Part shown: piece after piece, positions 8,305-17,779 of the stretch | Numbering within the stretch: position 1 is the stretch's first letter | Layout of the letters: each line of letters starts with the position of its first letter | Assembly (NCBI GenBank): GCA_964484765.1 | Contig: CAZAGI010000011.1 | Span: forward strand, 1-64,000 | DNA from: DSVQ01 sp964484765 | GTDB taxonomy: Bacteria; Planctomycetota; Planctomycetia; Planctomycetales; Planctomycetaceae | Direction: 5' to 3' | Length of the DNA stretch: 64,000 bases | Made by a program: the position numbers and the translations under genes | Notes under the pieces: generated by a model | Seen by the model: the letters and a program-made list of their open reading frames with translations, nothing else | Database searches by the model: none | What the model was told of the DNA's origin: nothing

Positions 8305-8988
8305 CTATGCCGGGCGGTAATCGAAGAAATCGGGCATCAATTCCAACACGCGTTTCAGCTTCAACAACGCCCGCACATACCGCGCACTGGCGGCCTGTTC
8401 GCTCATTTCCAGCACGGCGGCAATCTCCGTGTTGGATAACTGTTCGAAATGCCGCAACACGACGACTTCGCGATCCGTCGGGTCCATGCTCTGCAAGACG
8501 GTATCGACCTGTTGCGCCCGTTCGGTGCGACCGAGCGTACTGCTGGGAGAAGTGCCGTCGGCTTTCAGATAGCACGACAGCGAAGACGACGTTTCCTGCG
8601 GACTCCACTTGCCGTTGATGGAGAACTCGCGCGCCGCGGAGCGCTTGGCGGCCCCGAAATGCTTGCGGTGCAGGTCGGCGAGCGTTTGGCACACCAGCAG
8701 TCGGAACCAGACATACGTCGAACTGGAGGTGCTGGCGAGCAGATGTTCGACGCGGTCGAGCGCCCGCATCCACGCGTCCTGCAACACGTCGTCCGGGTCA
8801 ACACGGCCGCGAAGCTTCGGGTGCATACGGAAACTGACCATCCGCCAGAGCCGCGGACGATGCCGGGTGAACAAGTCGGCCAGTCCGCTGTTGTCGTCAT
8901 TCGCAATCCGATCCAGGCAACCCCGCTCGAAATCATCAAGCGTGTCCGCCGAAGGCGTCGGCACAGCAGGGGAGTTCGCGTTTTCCAT
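8305..8988 (-). CDS. ECF-type RNA polymerase sigma factor
   Basis: 227 residues. Region 2 covers about 35-100, with RVDPDDVLQDAWMRALDRV as the core-binding/-10 helix. Region 4 covers about 165-215, with STLGRTERAQQVD, the helix-turn-helix LSNTEIAAVLEMSEQAASAR and a basic end LLKLKRVL. The Ser/Thr-rich linker and DPDDVLQDA wording are typical of planctomycete sigma-70 family proteins. No anti-sigma gene is adjacent. It lies 121 bp downstream of glycerol kinase on the same strand, which is loosely compatible with cotranscription. Targets unknown. Confidence 0.9.
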   Translation of the reverse strand: MENANSPAVPTPSADTLDDFERGCLDRIANDDNSGLADLFTRHRPRLWRMVSFRMHPKLRGRVDPDDVLQDAWMRALDRVEHLLASTSSSTYVWFRLLVCQTLADLHRKHFGAAKRSAAREFSINGKWSPQETSSSLSCYLKADGTSPSSTLGRTERAQQVDTVLQSMDPTDREVVVLRHFEQLSNTEIAAVLEMSEQAASARYVRALLKLKRVLELMPDFFDYRPA

Positions 8989-9109
8989 ACGAGATCGACG
9001 CGAGTTTCGGTGACGAGTACCGGAGCAGACAGGAGCTTGACGACAAATACACCTTCCACACTAAACGATTTTCCGACGGGACCTTCAACCCCAAAATCGG
9101 AAACTCCTG

Positions 9110-10600
9110 TCAGGATTGCCAGTTTCGACTGCGTTCCACCGCCCGTTTCCACCCGGCATACAGCCCTTGCCGTTCTGCAGGCGGCATCGCCGGGCGGACT
9201 TCCGCATCGCAGGCCCAGTTGCGATGCAGGTCGTCGAGGCCGTGCCAATAACCAACGGCCAATCCCGCCAGATACGCTGCGCCGAGGGCCGTCGTTTCCT
9301 GCACTACCGGACTGTGAACCGGAACGGCAAGCTGGTCGGCCTGAAACTGCAGCAGCCAGTTGTTCACCGTGGCACCGCCATCCACGCGCAGCCCTTTGAG
9401 CGGTGTGCCCGCATCGGTTTCCATGGCTTCGAGCACATCGCGCGTTTGATAGGCCATCGCTTCGAGCGCCGCCCGCGCAATGTGAGCCTTCGTCGTCCCC
9501 CGCGTCAGCCCGATCAACAACCCACGGGCCTGAGAATCCCAGTAGGGTGCTCCAAGGCCGACAAACGCCGGCACGAAGTACACTCCGGCGTTATCCGGAA
9601 CCGACCGTGCGAGCGCTTCGGTCTCACCCGCGGTCTGCACAATTCCCAGTCCATCACGCAGCCATTGCACCGCCGCGCCGGCAACGAAGATTGATCCTTC
9701 CAGCGCGTACGTGACTTCATCGCCAATCTTCCAGGCAATCGTCGTGATCAGCCCCTGAGTCGACTGGACTGGTTGCCGCCCTGTATTCATCAGCAAGAAA
9801 CAACCGGTCCCGTAAGTATTCTTCGCGGTGCCGGGTTCGAAGCACGTTTGCCCGAACGTTGCCGCCTGCTGATCGCCGGCGCACCCCGTGATGGGAATCG
9901 CGCGGCCGAAGAGCGTTGAATCCGTCTCCCCGATCAACCCGCTGGAGGGTCCGACATCGGGAAGCATCTTCCGGGGGATGTTGAGCGCCCGCAGCAGATC
10001 GTCGTCCCAGTCGCCAGTGTGAATGTTGTAGAGCATGGTGCGGCTGGCGTTGGACGCATCGGTCACATGGCGACGACCGCCGGTCAAGCGCCAGATCAGG
10101 AACGAATCGACCGTACCGAACAACACGTCGCCGCGCTCCGCCGCCGCGCGAGCACCGGGAACGGTCTCCAGCAGGTACGCGATCTTGGTTCCGGAAAAAT
10201 AGGCGTCGATCACCAACCCGGTCTTCGCACGAACCGTGTCTTCGAGTCCGTCCTGTTTCATCCGTTCACAGCGATCGGCGGTAATGCGGCTCTGCCACAC
10301 GATTGCCGGTGCGATCGCCTTTCCAGTTTTCCGATCCCACAAAATCGTGGTTTCACGCTGATTCGTGACACCGATGGCAGCGAGATCCGCAGCCGAGAGG
10401 CGTGCCTGCTCGACAGCCCTTTTCGCAGTCGCCAACTGGCTCGACCAGATGTCTTCGGGATCGTGCTCGACATGTCCCGGTTGCGGGTAATGCTGCGGAA
10501 ATTCACGTTGATCGCTCGCCACCGGGCGGCCATCGTGACCGAACACGATCGCGCGGCTGGAGGTTGTCCCTTGATCGAGCGCGAGCACAGACTTCGACAT
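9110..10600 (-). CDS. glpK: Glycerol kinase
   Basis: ATP + glycerol to glycerol-3-phosphate. 496 residues, the normal length. N-terminal FGGY motif VLALDQGTTSSRAIVF; ATG.TNQRET and WDRKTGKAI segments; C-terminal GLRVDGGATVNNWLLQFQAD. The second of two adjacent ATG codons (10600) is better spaced from GGGAG; the first is at 10603. No glpF or glpD is nearby, so the rest of glycerol use must be elsewhere. Confidence 0.97.
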   Translation of the reverse strand: MSKSVLALDQGTTSSRAIVFGHDGRPVASDQREFPQHYPQPGHVEHDPEDIWSSQLATAKRAVEQARLSAADLAAIGVTNQRETTILWDRKTGKAIAPAIVWQSRITADRCERMKQDGLEDTVRAKTGLVIDAYFSGTKIAYLLETVPGARAAAERGDVLFGTVDSFLIWRLTGGRRHVTDASNASRTMLYNIHTGDWDDDLLRALNIPRKMLPDVGPSSGLIGETDSTLFGRAIPITGCAGDQQAATFGQTCFEPGTAKNTYGTGCFLLMNTGRQPVQSTQGLITTIAWKIGDEVTYALEGSIFVAGAAVQWLRDGLGIVQTAGETEALARSVPDNAGVYFVPAFVGLGAPYWDSQARGLLIGLTRGTTKAHIARAALEAMAYQTRDVLEAMETDAGTPLKGLRVDGGATVNNWLLQFQADQLAVPVHSPVVQETTALGAAYLAGLAVGYWHGLDDLHRNWACDAEVRPAMPPAERQGLYAGWKRAVERSRNWQS

Positions 10601-10752
10601 CATGAATCTCCCGAGATGGTCCGTCGTGAAGTGAACGCCAATCATAACTGTTCCGGCCCTGATCGCGAACCTGCACGGACTTGGCGCGACGGTGCCCGGC
10701 ACGTTTTGATTGTTGGCCGACCGCGTTGCCTACCCCGATTCGGAAATGAACC

Positions 10753-11382
10753 ATGGAACCCGTCCACATAGTCGCGCATCCACTCGTCGATCATCATCTG
10801 GCGCGGTTGCGCGACCGTAGCACACCACCTCACGAGTTTCGCCAGTTGCTCAACCGTCTGGCGGTCCTCCTGGCTTATGAAGCCACGCAGGATCTGGCGA
10901 CGAAGCCCGTCGAGGTGGTGACGCCGCTGACGACAACCACCTGCCAGGTGCTGGCGTCGCAAGTGGGATTGGTGCCGATTCTTCGCGCCGGCTTGGGAAT
11001 GGTCGACCCGATTCTGGAACTGATTCCGAGCGCGGAAGTCTGGCACCTGGGGGTGTATCGCGATGAGGCGACAGCGCTGCCGGTGGAGTATTACCGCAAG
11101 CTGCCACCCAGCCAACCCGTCGACGTGGCGCTCGTGCTCGATCCGATGCTGGCGACGGGCGGCTCGGCGACGGCGGCGCTGGCAGCGCTTCAGGCGTGGG
11201 GCGTGCCACGCGTGAAACTCTTATCGATCATCGCCGCGCAGGCGGGAATCGAGCGGGTCAGGACCGAATATCCCGGGGTGGCGATTCACGTCTGTGCGGT
11301 CGACCCGATTCTGAACGACCACAAATATATCGTCCCCGGACTCGGCGACGCCGGCGACCGCTGTTTTAATACGCTGCGCTGA
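10753..11382 (+). CDS. upp: Uracil phosphoribosyltransferase
   Basis: Uracil + PRPP to UMP. 209 residues, full length. Visible are VPILRAGLGMVDPILELIP, the PRPP loop LDPMLATGGSA, and a C-terminal uracil-binding segment ending GDAGDRCFNTL. It converges on the punA-deoA-cdd operon with 12 bp between stop codons. Together the two units form a compact base/nucleoside salvage locus: the phosphorylase releases uracil and Upp reclaims it. Confidence 0.97.
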   Translation: MEPVHIVAHPLVDHHLARLRDRSTPPHEFRQLLNRLAVLLAYEATQDLATKPVEVVTPLTTTTCQVLASQVGLVPILRAGLGMVDPILELIPSAEVWHLGVYRDEATALPVEYYRKLPPSQPVDVALVLDPMLATGGSATAALAALQAWGVPRVKLLSIIAAQAGIERVRTEYPGVAIHVCAVDPILNDHKYIVPGLGDAGDRCFNTLR

Positions 11383-11394
11383 GAGGCAGTACGG

Positions 11395-11784
11395 TCAGAA
11401 ATCGAAGCGCCCGGGGAGCAGCCGGGCCAGAGACAGTTCAGTCACAGAGCGGCCATCATCCACATGGATGAGATAGACGGGAAGATCGCGGCAGAACTCG
11501 GCGAGCACCTGGCGACATGCGCCACACGGCGTCCCGCCATTCGCCGTCGCGATGGCGATCGCGACAAATTCCCGCTTCCCCTGGGCGACGGCTGTGCCGA
11601 TGGCGACGCGCTCAGCGCAATTCGTCAGGCCGTATGAGATGTTCTCGACATTGCAACCGACGACGATCTCTCCATCGGCGGTGAGCAGTGCAGCTCCCAC
11701 GAGGTAATTCGAAAACGGCGCGTAGGCCCGCAAGCGCACATCACAGGCCGCTTCGATCAGTCGCGCAAGAGTGCTGTCCGTCAT
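11395..11784 (-). CDS. cdd: Cytidine deaminase
   Basis: Deaminates (deoxy)cytidine to (deoxy)uridine. 129 residues, the small tetrameric type. Zinc site NCAER (Cys56, catalytic Glu58) and PCGACRQ (Cys87, Cys90); substrate region YAPFSNYLVGAA. Its ATG overlaps the deoA stop by 4 bp, so it is translationally coupled as the third gene of punA-deoA-cdd. Confidence 0.97.
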   Translation of the reverse strand: MTDSTLARLIEAACDVRLRAYAPFSNYLVGAALLTADGEIVVGCNVENISYGLTNCAERVAIGTAVAQGKREFVAIAIATANGGTPCGACRQVLAEFCRDLPVYLIHVDDGRSVTELSLARLLPGRFDF

Positions 11785-13079
11785 GCCGTGATCCTCTCAA
11801 CGATGAACGGCATCAGCGGTCCCGGTTCATCGCCGATGGTGATGGCATCTTCGATCCCTCGCGCGACTTCCTCGAACGTGACGAGGCCGGCGAACACACG
11901 CAGCAAGGGTTGTCCGACGGACACATATTCTCCGACGCCAACCAGCATCTCTAGACCGACCGAAAAATCGATGCGATCGGTGACGAGGCGGCGGCCGCCC
12001 CCCATCAGCACGATCGCTTTGCCCAGTGACTCGCAATCTATCCGCTGCACGTACCCCGTGCGGGCAGCGCGAATTTCGTGACTCGGCGCCAAGGGCCGCG
12101 GCGTATCCAAGTCACCCCCTTGCGCCGAAACCATCGCCCGGAATTTCTCGTAGGCAGCACCAGAATCGAGTGCTTTCTGCAGTCGCCGTTTCGCGGCATG
12201 GATCTCTGCCGCGACGCCGGCCATCACGAGCAATTCCGCACCAAGGGCGAGCGTCAGTTCCAACAAATCCGCCGGCCCCTCGCCCTGTAGGGCTTCCACC
12301 GATTCATTGACTTCCAATGCATTGCCGCACAAGCATCCGAGTGGTTGGTTCATATCGGTCAGCAACGCCGTCGTCCGCAGTCCCGACTGCGTACCGACGG
12401 CGACCAGCGATGATGCCAGCGCGCGGGCCTCATCGAGCGACTTCATGAAGGCGCCGCTGCCGATTTTGACATCGAGCACCAGCGCATCCAGCCCTTCCGC
12501 CAGCTTCTTGCTCATGATGCTCGCGGTAATGAGCGGGATGGACGGCACGGTCGCAGTGACATCCCGCAGGGCATACAGCGCTTTATCGGCAGGAACCAGG
12601 TTGGCCGTCTGGCCGGTGATCACGCAGCCCACGGTGTCCATCACTCGCGCGATTTCGTCTTCAGAGAGATTTGTACGGAATCCCGGAATGGATTCGAGTT
12701 TGTCGAGCGTCCCGCCGGTGGCCCCCAAACCACGACCGGAGATCATCGGCACTTGCACGCCACAGCAGGCCAGCAGGGGAGCAAGAATGAGCGAGACTTT
12801 GTCGCCGACGCCGCCGGTGGAATGTTTGTCGACTTTGGGAAGCCCCTGCGGCCACGACAGCCTCGCTCCCGATTCCAACATTGTCCGCGTCAGCACCGCC
12901 GTTTCCGCGGCGGTCATCCCGCGGAAGTAAATGGCCATTGCCAGCGCCGACATCTGATAATCGGGAATATCACCGCGGACAAACCCGCCGAGGAACGAGG
13001 AAATCTCGTCCGGCGTCAAGGCGTGGCCGTCTCGTTTCCGCGCGATGATGTGAGCGGGGTTCAACATCGAGACCACCAT
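11781..13079 (-). CDS. deoA: Thymidine/pyrimidine-nucleoside phosphorylase
   Basis: Phosphorolysis of thymidine or uridine to base plus (deoxy)ribose-1-phosphate. 432 residues. The N-terminal helical domain is followed by KHSTGGVGDKVSLILAPL and the signature SGRGLGATGGTLDKLESIPG. Its length is close to the broad-specificity Gram-positive Pdp enzymes, so pdp is an equally good name. The start codon follows the punA stop with no gap, and the end overlaps cdd. Product feeds upp on the opposite strand. Confidence 0.95.
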   Translation of the reverse strand: MVVSMLNPAHIIARKRDGHALTPDEISSFLGGFVRGDIPDYQMSALAMAIYFRGMTAAETAVLTRTMLESGARLSWPQGLPKVDKHSTGGVGDKVSLILAPLLACCGVQVPMISGRGLGATGGTLDKLESIPGFRTNLSEDEIARVMDTVGCVITGQTANLVPADKALYALRDVTATVPSIPLITASIMSKKLAEGLDALVLDVKIGSGAFMKSLDEARALASSLVAVGTQSGLRTTALLTDMNQPLGCLCGNALEVNESVEALQGEGPADLLELTLALGAELLVMAGVAAEIHAAKRRLQKALDSGAAYEKFRAMVSAQGGDLDTPRPLAPSHEIRAARTGYVQRIDCESLGKAIVLMGGGRRLVTDRIDFSVGLEMLVGVGEYVSVGQPLLRVFAGLVTFEEVARGIEDAITIGDEPGPLMPFIVERITA

Positions 13080-13925
13080 CTAGGTCGCAGCGATCCGTCG
13101 ACGTTCGTCATCAAGAATGCCCAGCACGATTTTTCGCACTTTTTCCTCCGCCTTTGCCGCCACATCGATCACGTCATGGCCATCTGTCGGCGTGGCGGCA
13201 ACACCGGCGAAGGCCACATTGGTGACTGTGGAGAGCGCCAGCACTTTCAACCGCATATGGGCCGCAACAATCACCTCGGGCACCGTCGACATCCCCACGA
13301 TATCGGCCCCGATGGTGCGCAGAAACCGATACTCCGCGCGCGTCTCATAATTCGGTCCGGTCAGTCCCGCATAGACACCCCGGTGCGCTACGACCTTTTC
13401 CCGCTCAGCAATCTCCATGGCCCGCTCGATCAGCACCGGATCATAGGGCTGGCTCATGTCAGGAAACCGCGGTCCCAGGGCTTCGTCATTGGTGCCAATG
13501 AGCGGGTTGGTGCCCATCAGGTTGATGTGGTCGTCGATCACCACGATATCACCTGGGCGATAGGCCGGATTCATTCCGCCGCTGGCGTTCGAGATAATCA
13601 GCAGTTGAATGCCGAGCGCCTTCATCACGCGGACGGGCAAAGTGATCTGCTGCGCGGAGTAACCTTCGTAAAGATGAAATCGGCCTTCCATGGTGACGAC
13701 ACCGAGACCGCCGATGGTGCCACAGACGAACTGACCGCGATGGCCCAATGCCGTCGGCCGCGGAAAATGCGGGATGGTTTCGTAGCCAATGACGGCTTCG
13801 GCATCCACCTGCTTGGCAAAGCCGCCGAGTCCGGTCCCCAGAATGATCCCGACACGCGGAACACGCTGCCAGCGGCCGTGCACAGATCCAACGGCGTCAG
13901 CCGTCTGCGTGGCGATGTCAATCAT
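13080..13925 (-). CDS. punA: Purine nucleoside phosphorylase (trimeric type)
   Basis: Phosphorolysis of guanosine/inosine. 281 residues, as in trimeric PNPs. Motifs: GIILGTGLGGFA near the N-terminus, the phosphate-site segment MEGRFHLYEGYS, LLIISNASGGMNP, and the purine-binding TGPNYETRAEYRFLR. First gene of the punA-deoA-cdd operon; 63 bp separate it from the sulfotransferase upstream on the same strand. Confidence 0.95.
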   Translation of the reverse strand: MIDIATQTADAVGSVHGRWQRVPRVGIILGTGLGGFAKQVDAEAVIGYETIPHFPRPTALGHRGQFVCGTIGGLGVVTMEGRFHLYEGYSAQQITLPVRVMKALGIQLLIISNASGGMNPAYRPGDIVVIDDHINLMGTNPLIGTNDEALGPRFPDMSQPYDPVLIERAMEIAEREKVVAHRGVYAGLTGPNYETRAEYRFLRTIGADIVGMSTVPEVIVAAHMRLKVLALSTVTNVAFAGVAATPTDGHDVIDVAAKAEEKVRKIVLGILDDERRRIAAT

Positions 13926-13988
13926 CGGAAGAGCACTTTCGAAAACAGCACATCCGGCATGGGAACCGCAGCGATCAACTTCGCTGCG

Positions 13989-15161
13989 TTACGAGGTCAC
14001 CACCGGTTGCGGATTCGCCTGGACGGCCGGTTGCGGCTTGGCGACGGCATATCCCATACGCTGCATTTCCGCCGAGCAGATCTGTTCGATGACATCGAAA
14101 TCGGCGTAGCGATTCTGATGGTGAATGCGGCCGACCGACGCGAGCTTGGCATGGAACGCCGTATTCCGAGCGTCGGGAAACGGCAACTGGCAAAAATCAA
14201 AGATTTCCGCGAAGCGTCCCACGGGATCGGCGAGAATGTCTTCGTACCGGATTTCCAAAAAGTGATTCACCCGATCTTTGACGGCAGTCACAAGGTTCAA
14301 GCAATCGCTCCACACGTGCGCCGTCGTGCGGACACTATCCGGTCCCCATTGACGGAGATACTCGGGCAGCTTTGTCACTCGTGGATAGGGAATGAACTCT
14401 CCCTCACCGAGCAGACTGAGCCGCCGCGCGGAGCGAACACGATTGAGTTGCTGTTGTTCCAGGCGGTAATGCTTCCGCATGGAATTTGCGCACCCGCGGG
14501 GATCGCGCACGATGTGAATGAAACGGCCGTCGGGGAAGAAGTGATGCAGGCGTTCGAGATCGGTGACGGCCGCCGGATTCTTGCTGAAGAAGCGTCGCCA
14601 GGGTTTGCCGAAGCACCAGATCACGCGGCGAAGCAGATTGTGAAGCTCTTGAATCTCGGCAGGGGTGTAGTCTTCCGGTCGCCGGGGATGATACTCGGGG
14701 GAAGCCGCATTCCAGTGAAACCATTTCGCCCAGAAACGGATACCCTCATTCGGCGAACCCGCGGAGACTGGAACGCTGTCCCCGAGATAGCGCTCGCCGC
14801 ACGCATCGAGATGCAACCATTTCCGCAGGCTTTCGATCCCACAAATCGAGCGTGGGAACTGGTGCATCGCGTTTGTGATATAAGCCAACTCGGGATGCGT
14901 GCAACACAGATCTTGCACCATGGTGGTGCCGGAACGGGGAAGCCCCAGCAGGAAGATCGGGCGGTCGACAACGATCTCACGCAGATCGACAGTCAGCATC
15001 CAGCGTTCAATAAACATTGCCGCCTGTTCAAACACCCACGGCGGGTCTTCGGGCAGGCTGTATTGGCGTTCGAACATTCCGCCGAGCAGCAGGCGCGAAC
15101 GCAAATTGGGATAGGTCACTTTCTGCAGGGCAGAAGCACCGTTTTCACGGGCCTCGGTCAT
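13989..15161 (-). CDS. Sulfotransferase family protein
   Basis: 390 residues. 5'-phosphosulfate loop in IFLLGLPRSGTTMVQ (about 69-83) and 3'-phosphate motif IVRDPRGCANSM, both diagnostic for PAPS-dependent sulfotransferases. C-terminal LEIRYEDILADPVGRF is also family-typical. The acceptor is unknown. No signal peptide, so likely cytosolic. Planctomycetes carry many such genes, linked in general to sulphated glycans. It precedes punA on the same strand but has no functional link to salvage. Confidence 0.93.
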   Translation of the reverse strand: MTEARENGASALQKVTYPNLRSRLLLGGMFERQYSLPEDPPWVFEQAAMFIERWMLTVDLREIVVDRPIFLLGLPRSGTTMVQDLCCTHPELAYITNAMHQFPRSICGIESLRKWLHLDACGERYLGDSVPVSAGSPNEGIRFWAKWFHWNAASPEYHPRRPEDYTPAEIQELHNLLRRVIWCFGKPWRRFFSKNPAAVTDLERLHHFFPDGRFIHIVRDPRGCANSMRKHYRLEQQQLNRVRSARRLSLLGEGEFIPYPRVTKLPEYLRQWGPDSVRTTAHVWSDCLNLVTAVKDRVNHFLEIRYEDILADPVGRFAEIFDFCQLPFPDARNTAFHAKLASVGRIHHQNRYADFDVIEQICSAEMQRMGYAVAKPQPAVQANPQPVVTS

Positions 15162-15643
15162 GGGCAGCTCACATCTCTGGGAAAGAAACGAAATCGGGAT
15201 CGCCGGTCGGCTTCAGGAATGAAAACGGGCGTCGAGTTCTCCGCGTGCGATCAGTCTTGCGGAAGCGGCGATCATGACCGGCAACGAAACGAATGACAAT
15301 CCGGGCGAGCAGCCATGGCATCATACGGCCTTGCCGTGGCCGACTTCCAACGAACCGTTCACTTCTACCTGCCGACGATTGTGAAGATTTCCGGCAGAAC
15401 CGGCTTCAGTGAGCAAATGACAACGTCTTTCGTCCAGTGTGGCTGTCCCTGTCCGCTTCGGAAAGGTTGCCGTGTTTTGCCTATTTTCCGTCAATCTGTG
15501 TCGGTCGTTCGGAAGACGCCGCGGCGGTCGCTAACGTCGTTGCCGGACGGGGCAATTGACCGCGTCTTCAGAAACCCGTTGGACGATCAATGCAGAGGAG
15601 AGTGTCGACTAGGATGGTCGGGACGATTTTTCAAGGACGGCGT
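15162..15643. other. Divergent intergenic region
   Basis: 482 bp between the sulfotransferase (minus) and the TolC-like gene (plus). One short frame crosses it, but without a plausible protein. It probably holds both promoters; no clear boxes or repeats were recognised. Confidence 0.45.
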
Positions 15644-17185
15644 ATGGACAACGGGTTGCGATGGGCGTTGATGCTCGCGCTCTGGTCCGCGCTATCGATC
15701 ACGGCAAATTCCGCCGAGCGGACTCCGTCGAACCCGCCGCCGGCCAGCCGGTCTCCCGTCGTCCGCGGGTTGGGCTGGAGCCTGTTCTCCAAACCAAAAC
15801 CGCGTCCGGTCGTCTCCAACCGATCATCCACGCCTGTTCCCAAAGCGACAGCGGCGATACCCCCGGCCATCCCGCCCGCCACCGCCATGGAAAATCTAAC
15901 CGCTGTCGAGGCAACGGTGGTCCGTCCCGCTTCTGCGCAAGAAGAAGCTCCGGCACCACTCCCAACCCCTCCATCGCCGATGCCCGCTCCGCGTGGACAC
16001 GACGCGCGATCCGTGGCGGCGTCCCATGACGCGATCACGCTTGAAGCGCTGGTTGCTCTCGCAGACATGCACCATCCGCGGTTGACGGCGTCGTATCAGT
16101 CGGTACAAGCGGCCCGCGGTCGCTCATGGCAAGCGGGACTGTATCCGAATCCCGTGCTCTCGACGGCGTCGCCGCAGTTGGCCGGAAAAGAAAGCCAGTA
16201 CAACGGTTTCATCGCCCAGGATCTCGTCACTGCCGGGAAGATGAAACTCGACGTCGCCGCCACCATGCGCGAGGTGCAGCAGGCCGAGTTCGAATGGCAA
16301 GCGACGCGATTTGCGGTGATTACCGACCTGAGGACGCAGTTCTACACCACGCTGGCGGCGCAACAGCGCTCGGCCACGTGGCAATCGCTAGTGGAATTGG
16401 CTTCCCGGTCGCGCGATGTCGCTCAGAAACTGCTCCAGGCCGGCGAAGGAACTCGCAGCGACACCCTGCTGTTCGCCATTGAAGTTGATCGAGCAGAAGT
16501 CGGACTGGCCAACACCCAGACCACGTTCACGATTGGCCGGCGACAACTGGCGATCCTGACTGGCATGCCTGATCTGGACTTCCAGGAGTTGAGCGGAAAT
16601 CTGGAAGCGGAACTCCCGGACTTCGATGAGGCCACTTTGCGCGACGATGTAGCACGTGCCAATCCCGCGGCGAATATTGCCCGCGTGGAAGTCGATCGCC
16701 TGGGAATCAAACTCGAACGCGCGAATGTCGAACCGATTCCCAACATCAACATCATGGGCGGTTATCAGCGACAGGTGCGCGGCGATTACGAGAACATGGG
16801 CTTGTTCCAGGTCTCGGTGGTCGTCCCCTTGTGGAACCGGAACCAGGGGAATCGCTTCGCGGTGCAATCGCAACTGATGGGGGCGCGGGCCGACGTGCAG
16901 CGGATTGAACTCGAACTGGCGAATCAGGCGGCCCAAGCGCTCGTCGGTTATCGCACGGCATCACAACTGGTGACGAAATACGAAACCCAAATTCTGCCCA
17001 AAGCCCGTGAAACCTTCCGCATCAGCGAGCAACTTTACGCCCAGGGACAAATCGACTTTCTCCGGTTGCTGCAAGCCCAAAAAACGTTGCTGGAAGCGGA
17101 ACTCGCGCGGATCGACTCGCTGGAACAGCGCTGGCGCGCCGCCGCGATGATCGCCGGACTGCGACAGGACGAACATTTCCCATAA
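15644..17185 (+). CDS. TolC-family outer-membrane efflux channel
   Basis: 513 residues starting at the ATG 7 nt after AAGGA. Signal peptide about 1-25 (LRWALMLALWSALSITANSA), then a ~120-residue Pro/Ala-rich low-complexity linker, then two long helical repeats with TolC signatures (HPRLTASYQSV, YPNPVLSTASP, LVELASRSRDVAQKLLQAGEGTRSD, PLWNRNQGNR). The best match in wording is the CzcC/heavy-metal RND subgroup. The long N-terminal linker is unusual. No RND pump or membrane-fusion partner is adjacent, so partners must be encoded elsewhere. Confidence 0.9.
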   Translation: MDNGLRWALMLALWSALSITANSAERTPSNPPPASRSPVVRGLGWSLFSKPKPRPVVSNRSSTPVPKATAAIPPAIPPATAMENLTAVEATVVRPASAQEEAPAPLPTPPSPMPAPRGHDARSVAASHDAITLEALVALADMHHPRLTASYQSVQAARGRSWQAGLYPNPVLSTASPQLAGKESQYNGFIAQDLVTAGKMKLDVAATMREVQQAEFEWQATRFAVITDLRTQFYTTLAAQQRSATWQSLVELASRSRDVAQKLLQAGEGTRSDTLLFAIEVDRAEVGLANTQTTFTIGRRQLAILTGMPDLDFQELSGNLEAELPDFDEATLRDDVARANPAANIARVEVDRLGIKLERANVEPIPNINIMGGYQRQVRGDYENMGLFQVSVVVPLWNRNQGNRFAVQSQLMGARADVQRIELELANQAAQALVGYRTASQLVTKYETQILPKARETFRISEQLYAQGQIDFLRLLQAQKTLLEAELARIDSLEQRWRAAAMIAGLRQDEHFP

Positions 17186-17203
17186 ACATTTTCATCACGG
17201 CTA

Positions 17204-17779
17204 TTACGGCACGGAAAAACCGTGCTCGCGCAGCAACGTCGTCACGGCCATCAATGGCAAGCCGGTGATCGCGGTGTGATCCGTGGTTTCAATTGCTGTG
17301 AATAACGCGATCCCACGCGATTCCAGTTTGTAAGATCCGGCACAATCCAGCGGATTGTCCGCCTCCACGTAGCGCTCAATCTCCGCGCGCGATAATCGTC
17401 GCATGGTCAACTGCGTGCGGTTGATATGCGACGTCGTCCGGCCATTGGCTGCAAAAGCCACGGCGGTCCACAACGTGTGTGTGGTATCCGCCATCAAGGT
17501 GAGTTGTGCAACCGCTGCGGCGCGTGTTCCCGGTTTACCCAGCACCTGGCCCCGACATTCCGCAACCTGGTCGCTGCCGATCACCACATCGTCGGGGAAT
17601 CGTGCGGCCACGGCTTCGGCTTTCAACTTTGCCAAATTGGTCGCCAGTTCTTCCGGTGTCCATTCCGGTTGCCACGCAGCGTGCTCATCGACATTGGGAG
17701 CCACGGCGCGAAACGGCACTCCCAGCCGTTCCAGAAGTTCGCGGCGATAACGCGACGTGCTGGCGAGAATCAATCCCAT
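17204..17779 (-). CDS. maf: Maf-family nucleotide pyrophosphatase
   Basis: 191 residues. Hydrolyses non-canonical or modified nucleoside triphosphates. N-terminal LILASTSRYRRELLERLG, the VIGSDQVAECRGQVLGKPG segment and DCAGSYKLESRG are classic Maf motifs. The QV in GSDQV and the DCAGSYK wording are closer to the YceF subgroup than to YhdE. The ATG at 17779 overlaps the end of the rhomboid gene by 10 bp, so the two are coupled; an earlier in-frame ATG at 17800 lacks family sequence. Confidence 0.93.
   Translation of the reverse strand: MGLILASTSRYRRELLERLGVPFRAVAPNVDEHAAWQPEWTPEELATNLAKLKAEAVAARFPDDVVIGSDQVAECRGQVLGKPGTRAAAVAQLTLMADTTHTLWTAVAFAANGRTTSHINRTQLTMRRLSRAEIERYVEADNPLDCAGSYKLESRGIALFTAIETTDHTAITGLPLMAVTTLLREHGFSVP

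Noticed and set aside
12753..15296. 847-codon open frame on the plus strand
   Set aside because: It runs antisense to deoA, punA and the sulfotransferase gene, which are beyond doubt. Its product is low in family-like motifs, and long antisense frames are expected in GC-rich DNA.
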